A DNA stretch of 64,000 nt from an uncultured Lachnospiraceae bacterium (GTDB taxonomy: Bacteria; Bacillota; Clostridia; Lachnospirales; Lachnospiraceae): NCBI GenBank assembly GCA_910586015.1, contig CAJUGJ010000003.1, positions 1 to 64,000 on the forward strand, read 5' to 3'. Shown in pieces: positions 24,894 through 33,204 of the stretch (the first letter of the stretch is position 1; every line of letters begins with the position of its first letter). The notes under the pieces are model-generated. The model was not told the DNA's origin. It was given only the letters and a program-made list of their open reading frames with translations, and searched no databases. The position numbers and the translations under genes were made by a program.

Positions 24894-25865
24894 ATGGAAG
24901 AAAAATTGATTTTGACACAGGAATGGGATAAAACTTTTCCAAAAAGTGATAAGGTAAATCACAATAAAATAACTTTTCATAATCGTTATGGTATTACTTT
25001 AGCAGCAGATAGATATATACCAAAAGATGCAAAAGGCAAACTGCCTGCTATTGCTGTAAGTGGTCCTTTTGGGGCAGTTAAAGAACAGGCAGCGGGTCTA
25101 TATGCACAGACGATGGCAGAGAGAGGATTTCTTACGATTGCCTTTGATCCATCTTTTACTGGAGAAAGTGGAGGACAGCCTCGTTATGTAGCATCTCCTG
25201 ACATTAATACAGAAGATTTTCAGGCAGCAGTAGATTTTCTTTCTGTACAGGAAAATGTTGATCCAGAAAGAATTGGTATTATTGGTATCTGTGGCTGGGG
25301 AGGAATGGCACTGAATGTCGCTGCTATTGATACAAGAATCAAAGCTACAGTCGCATCAACTATGTATGACATGACCCGTGTCAATGCAAAAGGGTATTTT
25401 GACGCTGAGGACAGCAAAGAGTTACGTTATGAGAAACGTAAAGCTATGAATATACAGAGAATAGAAGATTATAAAGGTGGAACATATGCACTCGCCGGTG
25501 GTGTAGCGGATTCAATGCCAGAAGATGCTCCATTCTACTTTAAAGATTATCATAACTATTACAAGACAGATCGTGGATATCATATACGTTCCTTAAATTC
25601 TAATGGTGGATGGAATATAACATCTTCTCTATCTTTTTTAAATATGCCAATTTTACAGTATGCAGACGAAATTCGCAGTGCAGTTTTATTGATACATGGT
25701 GAAAAAGCTCATTCCTGCTATTTTAGTAAAGATACATACAAAATGCTGACAGGTGACAACAAAGAGCTGCTGATGATTCAAAATGCAGTACATACCGATC
25801 TATATGATAAGATGGATATTATTCCATTTGATAAGATGACAGAGTTCTTTCAAAAATATATGTAA
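24894..25865 (+). CDS. alpha/beta-hydrolase, dienelactone-hydrolase-like
   Basis: This 323-residue cytoplasmic alpha/beta-hydrolase has a nucleophile elbow reading GICGWGG near residue 143, with Cys in the place of the usual Ser, as in dienelactone hydrolases. FDPSFTGESGGQPR (oxyanion/cap region), an acid near VLLIHGEKAHS and the catalytic His in NAVHTDLYD near residue 304 complete the fold. Gut members of this family are annotated as general hydrolases or acyl esterases; a deacetylase for plant or host glycans is possible but unproven. GGGAG precedes the ATG at 24894. It is monocistronic between its own promoter and a bidirectional terminator shared with the convergent GH5 gene. Confidence 0.8.
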   Translation: MEEKLILTQEWDKTFPKSDKVNHNKITFHNRYGITLAADRYIPKDAKGKLPAIAVSGPFGAVKEQAAGLYAQTMAERGFLTIAFDPSFTGESGGQPRYVASPDINTEDFQAAVDFLSVQENVDPERIGIIGICGWGGMALNVAAIDTRIKATVASTMYDMTRVNAKGYFDAEDSKELRYEKRKAMNIQRIEDYKGGTYALAGGVADSMPEDAPFYFKDYHNYYKTDRGYHIRSLNSNGGWNITSSLSFLNMPILQYADEIRSAVLLIHGEKAHSCYFSKDTYKMLTGDNKELLMIQNAVHTDLYDKMDIIPFDKMTEFFQKYM

Positions 25866-25914
25866 AGAATTCCCCTATAACTGATTTTTTATTTCAGTTA
25901 TAGGGGAATTCTTT
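25864..25914. terminator. bidirectional terminator, 21-bp perfect stem
   Basis: Arms 25864-25884 and 25894-25914 are perfect reverse complements (core GAATTCCCCTATAACTGA) around the loop TTTTTTATT. The outer end is AAA/TTT. It separates the convergent hydrolase and GH5 genes and ends both transcripts. Confidence 0.88.
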
Positions 25915-25918
25915 AGGG

Positions 25919-27523
25919 TTATTCTGTTATTTTCAGCTTTTTATTTGCACTTACAATAAAACCAATATTATGAATCGAACTACCAGAGGAGATACTGCCA
26001 TTATAATCTTTCGAAGTAATATGAAGTGTTTTACCAGATATAGAATAATTTCCGTTCCATCCATCTGAAAGGGTTATTGTATTATTGAAAGGAATATCAA
26101 TTTCCCATGTATCACAGTTTTTATCTGAGATATTTTCTAAAGTCAGTTCATATTGATAAAAATATTTTTTATCCGATTCCCAACTATTCTTTAATTGAGC
26201 TGTAAAGGAAATGTCACCATTACTTAAAGAAATAGTAGATGTTGAACTTTGATCTTGAGTTGGTTTTTTCGAATCCTCTTTTTGCTTTTGGGAGGTAGTA
26301 GTCGAAGTATCTTTATCAGTCGGTTGTTTTGAATCCTCTTTTTCCTTTTTAGAAGTAGTAGGAGCAGTTTCACCAGTCAGCATGTGATACAGCCATTTTC
26401 CAGAGGCACTTAAATCAGAGTTTGCAAAATCGGAAGTTTTACTACAATTACTGTTTAAAATAGCAGAGGTTTCATTTTTATTGGATAAATTCCATGCAAC
26501 ATAACTGACATCATATTCATTCATAATATTGATCCATTCATTTGCCTGTTTTTCATCGATAGCACCATTTCCGCTTGCGTCGCAGATTCCATATTCTGTA
26601 ACAAATATCGGAAGTTCCTCTTTAATTGCAGCAGCCATTGTATTTCTTAAAGAATCTGTATGTGTTGCAGCATAAAAATGCAGAGTATACATAATATTGT
26701 CATAGCCAGTTATAGGATCTGCCGCTGCTTGATCGACATATTGTGACCAGTTTGGTGTACCTACAATAATAATTCCATCTTTATCATATTTACGAATTGT
26801 AGAAATCACTTCTTTGGCATAGGCTTTTATGTCACGCCAGCTTGTGCCACCATTTGGTTCATTACAGATTTCATATAATACATTATCATATTCCGCATAC
26901 TGTTTTGCCATTTCAGCAAAAAAGGCTTTTGCTTCCTTTTTATGTGTATTAGGATTATTGTCAGAGAGAATATGCCAGTCAATAATAACATACATATCCA
27001 ATTCTGTTGCATAAGTTACACCATCTTTTATTAGTTTCTTTAAAGCCTCTTTGTCGCCACCACTACAATATCCACCATATTCTTCTGTATACATGGCAAG
27101 TCTGATAACATTTACATTCCATTCCTCACGTAGTTGTTGAAAACACTCTTTATTCACATAGTCAGGAAACCATGAAAGTCCATGAGTACTAATTCCCTTT
27201 AACTGAACAATATTGTCATTACTATCAATCAGTTTCGTTCCTTCTACATGGAGTGCTCCTGATGAAGATGGAAAAGCAATATCTGTTTTGGTTGTATCCG
27301 GTTTTGCAGTATTTTTCTCCGATTTTTTGTCTGGAGCTTTGGTAGGCTTTGCAGTATCCTTTGATTTAGAAGGTTTCTTTTTAGAGTGAACAGAAATATC
27401 GTTTACAATCTCTGACTTCACTTCAGAAGACTGACCTGCTGTTTCTATACCACATCCTTGCCAAAATAAAGACAGACCCAAAAAAATTGCCATACCTGCC
27501 ATATAGATTTTCTTTTTTTTCAT
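25919..27523 (-). CDS. GH5 endoglucanase-like lipoprotein with C-terminal CBM2-like domain
   Basis: The 534-residue protein has a leader MAIFLGLSLFWQGC with lipid-carrying Cys24, so it sits on the cell surface. A Lys/Pro/Thr linker (residues 45-85) leads to a GH5 TIM barrel: WNVNVIRLAMYTEE, IIDWH, acid/base Glu222 in YEICNEPNG and nucleophile Glu310 in FVTEYG. A second linker repeats K-EDSK-PT blocks twice, followed by a C-terminal beta-sandwich of about 110 residues (CDTWEIDIPFNN, DGWNGNYS, GSSIHNIGFIVS) that resembles a CBM2 cellulose/xylan-binding module. It should cut beta-1,4-glucans or mannans at the surface. It is monocistronic and convergent with the esterase; a structured repeat lies upstream of its start. 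Confidence 0.85.
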   Translation of the reverse strand: MKKKKIYMAGMAIFLGLSLFWQGCGIETAGQSSEVKSEIVNDISVHSKKKPSKSKDTAKPTKAPDKKSEKNTAKPDTTKTDIAFPSSSGALHVEGTKLIDSNDNIVQLKGISTHGLSWFPDYVNKECFQQLREEWNVNVIRLAMYTEEYGGYCSGGDKEALKKLIKDGVTYATELDMYVIIDWHILSDNNPNTHKKEAKAFFAEMAKQYAEYDNVLYEICNEPNGGTSWRDIKAYAKEVISTIRKYDKDGIIIVGTPNWSQYVDQAAADPITGYDNIMYTLHFYAATHTDSLRNTMAAAIKEELPIFVTEYGICDASGNGAIDEKQANEWINIMNEYDVSYVAWNLSNKNETSAILNSNCSKTSDFANSDLSASGKWLYHMLTGETAPTTSKKEKEDSKQPTDKDTSTTTSQKQKEDSKKPTQDQSSTSTISLSNGDISFTAQLKNSWESDKKYFYQYELTLENISDKNCDTWEIDIPFNNTITLSDGWNGNYSISGKTLHITSKDYNGSISSGSSIHNIGFIVSANKKLKITE

Positions 27524-27618
27524 ATTTTAAACACCATCCTTTCAAAAAGATTTTGTAACTAGAAATTATTTATGATATAATGTCTTTAAAATAATTGTAT
27601 CATATAATATACTTTGGT

Positions 27619-27772
27619 TCAACAATTAACAGCAAGAATTCCCCTTCCTCTTAGGTAGGGGAGGAATTGATAAAAACAATTTAACGGCAGTAGCAGGCGA
27701 GTATCACCTACTGCCATGAAGCAATCCACATCATTGTCTTGCTCTTAACTGCCACGAGTGGATTGAAACAAC
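27619..27772 (+). repeat. structured dispersed repeat, copy 1
   Basis: This element of about 154 bases begins TTCAACAATTAACAGCAAG and ends GAGTGGATTGAAACAAC. Its pairing arms are TTCCTC/GAGGAA (hairpin 1), GGCAGTAG 27686-27693 with CTACTGCC 27708-27715 (hairpin 2), and CAATCCAC 27722-27729 with GTGGATTG 27758-27765 enclosing a CTC/GAG stem (hairpin 3). A close copy lies at 52341-52496 in the same orientation and an internally deleted one at 28895-28947. No protein is encoded. The hairpin-rich ends recall right ends of IS200/IS605-type elements or their non-autonomous derivatives, but that identity is inference. Confidence 0.7.
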
Positions 27773-27814
27773 ACATAATCATAGTAATACACAACAAGCA
27801 AAAGGAGTTTATTT

Positions 27815-28066
27815 ATGAATATATCACCAACATATGTTTTTTTGCTATGGCATAATCATGATTTGACCGATGATTTTGGCACACATGAAGAAATAAAATT
27901 AATTGGAGTTTTTTCGTCTGAAGCGAAAGCACAAGAAACGATAGAACGTCTCAAAGATAAAGAGGGATTTCGGGATTATCCATTAAGCTGTTTTGAAATA
28001 GCTAAAACAAAAATCGACCAGACAAGTTGGGCAGATGGATTTTTTATCGCTCGTTGGACAGAATAG
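27815..28066 (+). CDS. DUF7336-like small protein
   Basis: This 83-residue soluble protein, YVFLLWHNHDLTDDFGTHEEIKLIGVFSSEAKAQETIERLK... and ending WADGFFIARW, has the pattern of DUF7336 proteins: a strand that names a partner (YVL.H), a K-LIGVFSS-KAQ helix and a C-terminal W.EGF. AAAGGAG is well spaced before the ATG. Family function is unknown; members are common in clusters of small unassigned genes in Firmicutes, where they resemble immunity proteins. It is followed 42 bases later by a coupled pair of unknown genes, and the three lie between two copies of the structured repeat. Confidence 0.65.
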   Translation: MNISPTYVFLLWHNHDLTDDFGTHEEIKLIGVFSSEAKAQETIERLKDKEGFRDYPLSCFEIAKTKIDQTSWADGFFIARWTE

Positions 28067-28108
28067 TCCTTGTAGGATACAAAAAATTAATCGAACTATG
28101 AGGTATTT

Positions 28109-28438
28109 ATGTGGGGAATTTGTTTTGATATCAATACATATCCAGATATATATGGTTTAGTGATTGAATATAAGTTATTTAACCAAGATAAAGCATTTGT
28201 TATCTTACCTAAAAAGAGCTATCAATTAAATCCAAAAGAAATTAAAAAGTTGCCAGATCCTCCAAAATATATTTATGGGCAACAAGTTTCTCCTTGTAAT
28301 CATCCTGAAATGATAGGTGTCATTTCAAAAATCGGTTGGCATTTTAAGAAAAATTGTTATTATTATAAAATACGAATTGGAAAAAAATTAAAAAGCAAAC
28401 GATATTTTGATACTGATTTAAACGAGGTAAAATTATGA
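28109..28438 (+). CDS. hypothetical protein, basic C-terminal domain
   Basis: This 109-residue soluble protein has an N-terminal half starting WGICFDINTYPDIYGLVIEY and a compact Lys/Tyr-rich C-terminal half (YIYGQQVSPCNHPEMIGVI, WHFKKNCYYYKIRI, KSKRYFDTDL) that looks like a small beta-barrel. I recall similar C-terminal modules in small hypothetical proteins of Firmicutes but know no function. Its stop overlaps the start of the next gene by four bases (ATGA), so the two are coupled and may form a complex. No ribosome site better than GAGG upstream of ATG 28109 is visible. Confidence 0.55.
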   Translation: MWGICFDINTYPDIYGLVIEYKLFNQDKAFVILPKKSYQLNPKEIKKLPDPPKYIYGQQVSPCNHPEMIGVISKIGWHFKKNCYYYKIRIGKKLKSKRYFDTDLNEVKL

Positions 28439-28800
28439 TAACTGATATTTTGATAGATAAATTAGACAAATTTGATTTTAGAAATATGGATTTTGACACA
28501 ATGCTGGACAGAAGAGATTTGCCTATATTTGATGACGAATGGATTCGCGTTTACCATGAGGTTGAATTATTAAAAAGAAAGTCAAACGTATACATAGATG
28601 GCAATAATGATTCAGACAATATACGTAAGCAAACATTTCTTAAAACGTTTAAGTTGACACAAGATGATGAAATAGCGGCATATATTTCGGATGATTTTGG
28701 TTTAATATATGACAGCGAAATGTTAGGATATCATGACGAGTGGCTTGATAGGCTAATAAATTGCTATCATAGTTTTCAATTTCCTTCTGGTGAATTATAA
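28435..28800 (+). CDS. hypothetical acidic protein coupled to the preceding gene
   Basis: This 121-residue, strongly acidic protein (runs such as DKLDKFDFRNMDFDTMLDRRD and DDEIAAYISDDFG) has no signal or membrane segment. Start overlap with the basic protein upstream suggests an acidic/basic pair. Acidic small proteins in this setting are often immunity factors, but no toxin gene is present here and the assignment is only a possibility. I do not recognise the family. Confidence 0.55.
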   Translation: MITDILIDKLDKFDFRNMDFDTMLDRRDLPIFDDEWIRVYHEVELLKRKSNVYIDGNNDSDNIRKQTFLKTFKLTQDDEIAAYISDDFGLIYDSEMLGYHDEWLDRLINCYHSFQFPSGEL

Positions 28801-28894
28801 AAATTGTATATATTAATGTAGCTGTATAACTTTATTGTAAAAGCCGGTTTCTTCTTCATGGGTAATTTTAAAAATAATACAATCCTTTCGATTA

Positions 28895-28947
28895 TTCAAC
28901 AATTAACAGAATTGTCTTGCTCTTAACTGTCGTGAGTAAATTGAAAT
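28895..28947 (+). repeat. structured dispersed repeat, internally deleted copy
   Basis: TTCAACAATTAACAG (28895-28909) matches the left end of copy 1 exactly and is followed at once by AATTGTCTTGCTCTTAACTG and GAGTAAATTGAAA, the right end. About 100 internal bases (hairpins 1 and 2 and the left arm of hairpin 3) are missing. The inner CTC/GAG stem is kept. Confidence 0.65.
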
Positions 28948-29121
28948 CATCTAATATAATCACAGAACTATTTTGATATCGCAGTAATAGTTTCATTAAA
29001 AGTAGCTTTTCATTTAATTCCAGAATTTCTCTGCCTAACCAATCAAGAGAATAAATCTATCCAATATGAACAAAATTATTTAATAAAAGTAAAATGGAAT
29101 AAAAACTTTTAATAATTATAA

Positions 29122-29150
29122 TTGACAAAATAGAAATATTTCATTATAAT
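29122..29150 (+). promoter_or_regulatory. full-consensus promoter of the TetR/ABC operon
   Basis: TTGACA (29122-29127), exactly 17 bases, TATAAT (29145-29150): a perfect sigma-A consensus. The large palindrome starts four bases after the -10, so the operon should be strong but tightly repressed. Confidence 0.85.
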
Positions 29151-29153
29151 AAG

Positions 29154-29193
29154 TAATATATGTTACGTAACTAATGTTGCGTAACATATATTA
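29154..29193. promoter_or_regulatory. TetR operator, 40-base palindrome
   Basis: Arms TAATATATGTTACGTAAC (29154-29171) and GTTGCGTAACATATATTA (29176-29193) are inverted with one mismatch and a TAAT centre. Each arm contains a smaller palindrome, GTTACGTAAC or GTTGCGTAAC. It covers the transcription start and lies 20 bases before the TetR gene, so autorepression is expected. Confidence 0.75.
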
Positions 29194-29213
29194 TCTAAAA
29201 GGAGAACATATAA

Positions 29214-29795
29214 ATGCCGCCTAATTTTAAATTTACAAAAGAAGAAATTTTAAAATCTGCTTTAGATATAATAAGAGAAAAGGGAATGTCAGCTCTGACA
29301 GCCAGATCATTAGCTGCAAAACTTGGTTGTTCTGTTAAACCTATTTTTGGATTATTCCGTAATATGGAGGAAGTACAACAAGGAGTTTTCCTTGCAGCGA
29401 ATAGTATGTATCAAAACTATTTACAGGAAGATATGTCAAAAGGAGAATATCCTCCTTATAAAGCAAGTGGTATAGCATATATCCGATTTGCAAAAGAGGA
29501 AAAGGAACTCTTTAAATTGCTTTTTATGCGTGATCGTTCCAATGAAGAGGAAAAACAAGATAATGAAGAAATAAAACAAATTATTGAATTAATTAAAAAA
29601 AACACAGGGCTTGACAAAGAAGATGCGTATTTGTTTCATATTGAAATGTGGCTGTATGTTCATGGTATTGCAACAATGATTGCAACTTCTTATTTAGATT
29701 GGGATATAGAATTTATCAGTAAGGCTTTAACAGACGGATATATTGGTCTGAAATATCGTTACTGTAAAGAGGGGAAAATAGATGGAAGCAATTAA
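29214..29795 (+). CDS. TetR/AcrR-family repressor
   Basis: This 193-residue repressor has an N-terminal helix-turn-helix domain of the TetR type (FTKEEILKSALDIIREKGMSALTARSLAAKLGCSV, then PIFGLFRNMEEVQ, residues 7-55). The C-terminal ligand-binding helices contain IEMWLYVHGIATMIATSYLD, a WHG-like motif of the TetR_C subfamily. It should repress its own operon, which continues with an ABC exporter, by binding the 40-base palindrome at 29154, and release it on binding a hydrophobic inducer. AAAGGAG precedes the ATG; the ABC ATPase gene overlaps its end by 14 bases. Confidence 0.88.
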   Translation: MPPNFKFTKEEILKSALDIIREKGMSALTARSLAAKLGCSVKPIFGLFRNMEEVQQGVFLAANSMYQNYLQEDMSKGEYPPYKASGIAYIRFAKEEKELFKLLFMRDRSNEEEKQDNEEIKQIIELIKKNTGLDKEDAYLFHIEMWLYVHGIATMIATSYLDWDIEFISKALTDGYIGLKYRYCKEGKIDGSN

Positions 29796-30510
29796 AACAG
29801 TAGGTCTGACAAAAAAATATAAAGATTTAACCGCAGTAGATAATCTCGATTTAGTTGTAGAACAAGGAGAATTATTTTCCCTGTTAGGGATTAATGGTGC
29901 AGGAAAAACAACTACAATTAAGATGCTTTCCTGTCTTATACAGCCCACAAAAGGGAATGCCTTTTTAAATGGAAAAAGTATTATATCAGATCCGACACAA
30001 GTAAAGAAAATGATAGCAGTATCACCACAGGAAACGGCAGTTGCTCCTAATTTAACAGTAAAAGAAAATCTGGAATTGATGTGTGGTATCTATAGTGTTT
30101 CTAAGGATAAAACAACAAGAAAAGTAACAGATCTTTCAAAGCAGTTTGCTCTTATCTCTATACTTAATAAAAGAGCAGGAAAATTATCAGGGGGTTGGAA
30201 ACGCAGATTAAGTATTGTTATGGCTCTTATTAGTGAACCTGAAATTTTATTTTTAGATGAGCCGACACTAGGGTTGGATGTCATTGTCCGAAGTGATTTA
30301 TGGGAGATTATTTGCTCTTTGAAGGGTAAAGTTACGATTATATTGACTACTCATTATATGGAAGAAGCACAGGCTCTTTCTGACCGAATCGGTATTATGA
30401 AAGATGGAAGACTTCTTGTAATAGGAACTGCCAACGAATTAAAAGAGAAGGCAGAGACAGACAAATTTGAGGATGCCTTTGTGAAGATTGTAAAGGGGAT
30501 GATAAAATGA
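29782..30510 (+). CDS. ABC exporter ATP-binding protein
   Basis: This 242-residue ATPase has Walker A LGINGAGKTTT at about residues 35-45, a Q-loop (SPQETAV), signature LSGGWKRRLSIV, Walker B EILFLDEPTLGLD and switch His in LTTHYMEEA. The signature carries Trp where Gln is usual (LSGGQ). The DRIGIMKDGRLLVIGT tail is typical of drug- or peptide-export ATPases of the CcmA/DrrA type. It overlaps both neighbours and forms the exporter with the ABC-2 permease that follows. Expression is probably induced by the substrate through TetR. Confidence 0.9.
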   Translation: MEAIKTVGLTKKYKDLTAVDNLDLVVEQGELFSLLGINGAGKTTTIKMLSCLIQPTKGNAFLNGKSIISDPTQVKKMIAVSPQETAVAPNLTVKENLELMCGIYSVSKDKTTRKVTDLSKQFALISILNKRAGKLSGGWKRRLSIVMALISEPEILFLDEPTLGLDVIVRSDLWEIICSLKGKVTIILTTHYMEEAQALSDRIGIMKDGRLLVIGTANELKEKAETDKFEDAFVKIVKGMIK

Positions 30511-31238
30511 GATGGAGGACTTTTTCAGGGCGTACTGCAAAAGAAATTTTGCGTGATCCTTTAAATTTAATCTTTGGAATAGGATTTCCAACGATTTTAA
30601 TAGTATTGCTTAGTGTCATACAAAAAAATATTCCTGTCAGTTTATTTGAGATAAAAAATCTTACTCCCGGAATTACAGTATTTGGGCTCTCTTTTATGAC
30701 TTTATTTGCAGCTACTTTGATTGCAAAGGATAGAGAAAGTGCATTATTGCAAAGACTTTATACTACACCACTTCATGCGACTGATTTTATACTTGGCTAT
30801 ATTTTGCCCATTTTGCCCATTGCTGTAGTACAAAGTATAATTTGTTATATTACTGCAATCGTACTTGGACTTCCTATCACAGTAACTATTTTATATGCAG
30901 TAATATTTATTTTACCTGTATCGTTGTTTTTTATTGCACTTGGACTTCTTTGTGGAAGTATTTTTAACATAAAACAAGTAGGAGGTATCTGTGGTGCGTT
31001 ACTTACCAATCTTACTGCTTGGCTTTCAGGTGTATGGTTTGATCTTGAGCTTGTAGGTGGAACTTTTAAAAAAGTTGCAAATATTTTGCCTTTTATCCAT
31101 GCAGTAGAATTAGAAAGAGCTGTATTAAAAGGAGATTACATAAATATATTTCCCCATATTTACTGGGTATTAGGATATATAATTATTACACTTATTGTTT
31201 CGATATTACTTTTTTTATATCAAATGAAGAAACAATAA
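30507..31238 (+). CDS. ABC-2-type exporter permease
   Basis: This 243-residue inner-membrane permease has six hydrophobic segments and the ABC-2 pattern: cytoplasmic N-terminus RTAKEILRDPLNLIFGIGFP, first membrane helix, FMTLFAATLIAKDRESALLQRL coupling region, and LTNLTAWLSGVWFDLELVGG near residue 170. It overlaps the ATPase gene by four bases. DrrB/YadH-like permeases of this kind export lipophilic antibiotics or lipids; the substrate here is unknown. Confidence 0.88.
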   Translation: MRWRTFSGRTAKEILRDPLNLIFGIGFPTILIVLLSVIQKNIPVSLFEIKNLTPGITVFGLSFMTLFAATLIAKDRESALLQRLYTTPLHATDFILGYILPILPIAVVQSIICYITAIVLGLPITVTILYAVIFILPVSLFFIALGLLCGSIFNIKQVGGICGALLTNLTAWLSGVWFDLELVGGTFKKVANILPFIHAVELERAVLKGDYINIFPHIYWVLGYIIITLIVSILLFLYQMKKQ

Positions 31239-31265
31239 AAATTATATATAGAAATGGAGAAAAAA

Positions 31266-31649
31266 ATGGATGAGAAACTATTATTAATAGAAAAATATAA
31301 ACTAAAACATGAAAACAACGCATGGTATTCAGAAAGAGAAAATTCTCATAAACACTTAATTTTCAAGGACACATTTTTTGAAAAAACAGATGTGCTCGGT
31401 CTTCTATTTCGTATCAATAAGCTATGTATAGCAAAAGTAAAATACTTTCGAAAAAATATTATGAGATATGAACCATTAAAGTATGATTATAAGAAAGGTT
31501 TTTTCGTTGTTCCATTATGGGATGCAGATTTTTTAAGACACCTTTCTTCTGGTTATATTCTCGATTTTCGTTATCTTCAGACAATTACTGTTTATGATGA
31601 TTTTGTCCATCTATGTAATGAATTAGAATCCTTTGAATCAAATATATAA
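31266..31649 (+). CDS. hypothetical protein, 127 residues
   Basis: The start is placed at ATG 31266, six bases after GGAG; an upstream ATG at 31254 overlaps that site. The product is a soluble mixed-charge protein (YKLKHENNAWYSERENSH, FVVPLWDADFLRHLSSGYILDFRYLQ) without signal peptide or membrane segment. It follows the ABC permease by 27 bases and could be the last gene of the TetR operon. It ends two bases before the convergent MFS gene with no terminator between them. I recognise no family. Confidence 0.55.
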   Translation: MDEKLLLIEKYKLKHENNAWYSERENSHKHLIFKDTFFEKTDVLGLLFRINKLCIAKVKYFRKNIMRYEPLKYDYKKGFFVVPLWDADFLRHLSSGYILDFRYLQTITVYDDFVHLCNELESFESNI

Positions 31650-31651
31650 CT

Positions 31652-32803
31652 TTATTTCTTTTTTAAAAGAAGATTTCCTGTCACCATAATGATATATAAA
31701 ATCAAGAGATAATATGGGAAAAGTACAGTGTTTATGTGTTGTGCAATCAATCCAAATAGGGCAGGAGATAGCAAAATTCCTATATAAGATGCTGCCATTT
31801 GTATTCCCATAACAGATTGGGAAATATTCTTTCCAAAATTTTGTGGAGTTTGATGTATCATACTTGGAAATACAGGTCCATTTCCAAATCCAATCAAAAA
31901 TAATGCAAAACCACAAAGAACAGGGGGAAGAGGAAGAAGCAATAAAATAATTGCTGTTAAAGTTATAGTTTGTCCTATTTTTATAAGCTGACGACTAGTA
32001 AATCGGACTGCGAATATGCCAGAGAAAAAACGACCTAATGCCATTCCAACATAGAAAAATGTAATCATCAGTGCAGCGGTATCCGTTGACATTTCTTTGA
32101 CTTTGACAAGAAAGGTACTACCCCAAATACCACAGGTATATTCAAGACCACAAGAGCCAATAAACACGAGACAAGCTATACGTACTTTAGATTTTTTGAT
32201 CAAAGTGAAAAAAGGAATAAGTTTATTGTTTTCTTCTTCATTATTTTCAAAAGAATGTTTCACCTTTTTCCAGATAGGAAGTGATACAATAGTTAAAAGA
32301 GCAATTCCAAATTGAAACCAAAACATCAAACGATATCCAGTTCTCCATGTATCATGAGAAAGAACCATAGACATTAAAAAAGGACTTAAAGAAACTCCAA
32401 TACCATAAAAACAATGTAAAAAATTCATGTGGGTTACTTTATAGTAAAGTGCAACATAATTATTTAACGCTGTGTCAATAGCACCTGCTCCCAATCCAAG
32501 AGGAATTGCAAATAAACATAGCCATAACATATTGTTGGAACAAGAAAAGCCAAAGAGAGCAAATGCGGTTACAGTTGTACTAATAGCTGTTATACTAGCA
32601 GTTCCAAAACGATGAATTAAGTTTGCAGAAAATAGGCTAGAAGTAATAGTTCCTCCAGAAATAATCATAGTGATAAAATTGGCATATGATACAGGAAGGT
32701 TAAGTTCTGTATAGATAGCGGGCCATGCTGATCCGAGAAGGGAATCTGGAATTCCAAGCCCGATAAATGCAATATAAATAACAATTAAAAGTAGAGTTGA
32801 CAT
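31652..32803 (-). CDS. MFS transporter, 12 membrane segments
   Basis: This 383-residue major-facilitator protein has twelve hydrophobic segments. The first reads LLLIVIYIAFIGLGIPDSLLG with the GIPDSLLGSAWP motif common in FucP/YbjJ-like sugar or drug MFS proteins. The loop after helix 2 is NLIHRFGTASI, and GLGAGAIDTALNNYVALYY forms helix 5. A central cytoplasmic loop is acidic (SFENNEEENNK). It starts at ATG 32803 behind GGAGAT and has its own promoter. Substrate unknown; sugar uptake is as likely as efflux. Confidence 0.82.
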   Translation of the reverse strand: MSTLLLIVIYIAFIGLGIPDSLLGSAWPAIYTELNLPVSYANFITMIISGGTITSSLFSANLIHRFGTASITAISTTVTAFALFGFSCSNNMLWLCLFAIPLGLGAGAIDTALNNYVALYYKVTHMNFLHCFYGIGVSLSPFLMSMVLSHDTWRTGYRLMFWFQFGIALLTIVSLPIWKKVKHSFENNEEENNKLIPFFTLIKKSKVRIACLVFIGSCGLEYTCGIWGSTFLVKVKEMSTDTAALMITFFYVGMALGRFFSGIFAVRFTSRQLIKIGQTITLTAIILLLLPLPPVLCGFALFLIGFGNGPVFPSMIHQTPQNFGKNISQSVMGIQMAASYIGILLSPALFGLIAQHINTVLFPYYLLILYIIMVTGNLLLKKK

Positions 32804-32838
32804 TTTATATAATCTCCTTATTTTCTAAATTTTATTTT

Positions 32839-32867
32839 ATTATATCAATACAGTTCTATTTAATCTA
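32839..32867 (-). promoter_or_regulatory. extended -10 promoter of the MFS gene
   Basis: On the minus strand TGATATAAT (-10 at 32844-32839) lies 17 bases after a weak TAGATT (-35). The extended TGN element compensates for the poor -35. It lies 36 bases before the start codon. Confidence 0.5.
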
Positions 32868-33101
32868 TACATTTTTGATATTCTGATTTTGAACTTCTGA
32901 TTTCGAAATTTTCATATTTCATAGTTCGCAAAAGAATTTATAAAAAATTTCTAATATATCTGTTATATATTAAAGACATCTGTTATAATTTAAAAAATCG
33001 GATTAATTAACCAATATATAAAGTTATATAAATACATTTAAAGTTAAAATTAGTATTTTAACTTTCTAAAATAAATTTCTTTGGAAAAATATAAAACATC
33101 A

Positions 33102-33130
33102 TTGACATTTCTATCCTTCTAATAGATAAT
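33102..33130 (+). promoter_or_regulatory. promoter of the HTH-TPR regulator
   Basis: TTGACA (33102-33107), 17 bases, GATAAT (33125-33130), 74 bases upstream of the GTG start. Confidence 0.6.
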
Positions 33131-33204
33131 AGTCTTATCAATAAATCGAAACGTTATTTTAAAAATGATAATTTGTATTATTGTAAATACTAAAGAGGCA
33201 AAAG

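Larger units (their letters stand above)
28801..29213. other. intergenic region before the TetR operon
   Basis: This 413-base stretch without a gene contains the internally deleted repeat copy (28895-28947), a consensus promoter (29122-29150) and a 40-base palindrome (29154-29193). The rest is AT-rich with nothing I can name. Confidence 0.5.
32804..33204. other. divergent intergenic region, MFS / HTH-TPR regulator
   Basis: This 401-base, very AT-rich stretch contains an extended -10 promoter on the minus strand (32839-32867) and a TTGACA promoter on the plus strand (33102-33130). No gene or strong repeat is seen between them. Confidence 0.45.

Noticed and set aside
27735..27770. CRISPR-like repeat ending GTGGATTGAAAC
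   Set aside because: Only isolated copies exist, each with a different following sequence; no array with regular spacers and no cas genes are in the window.
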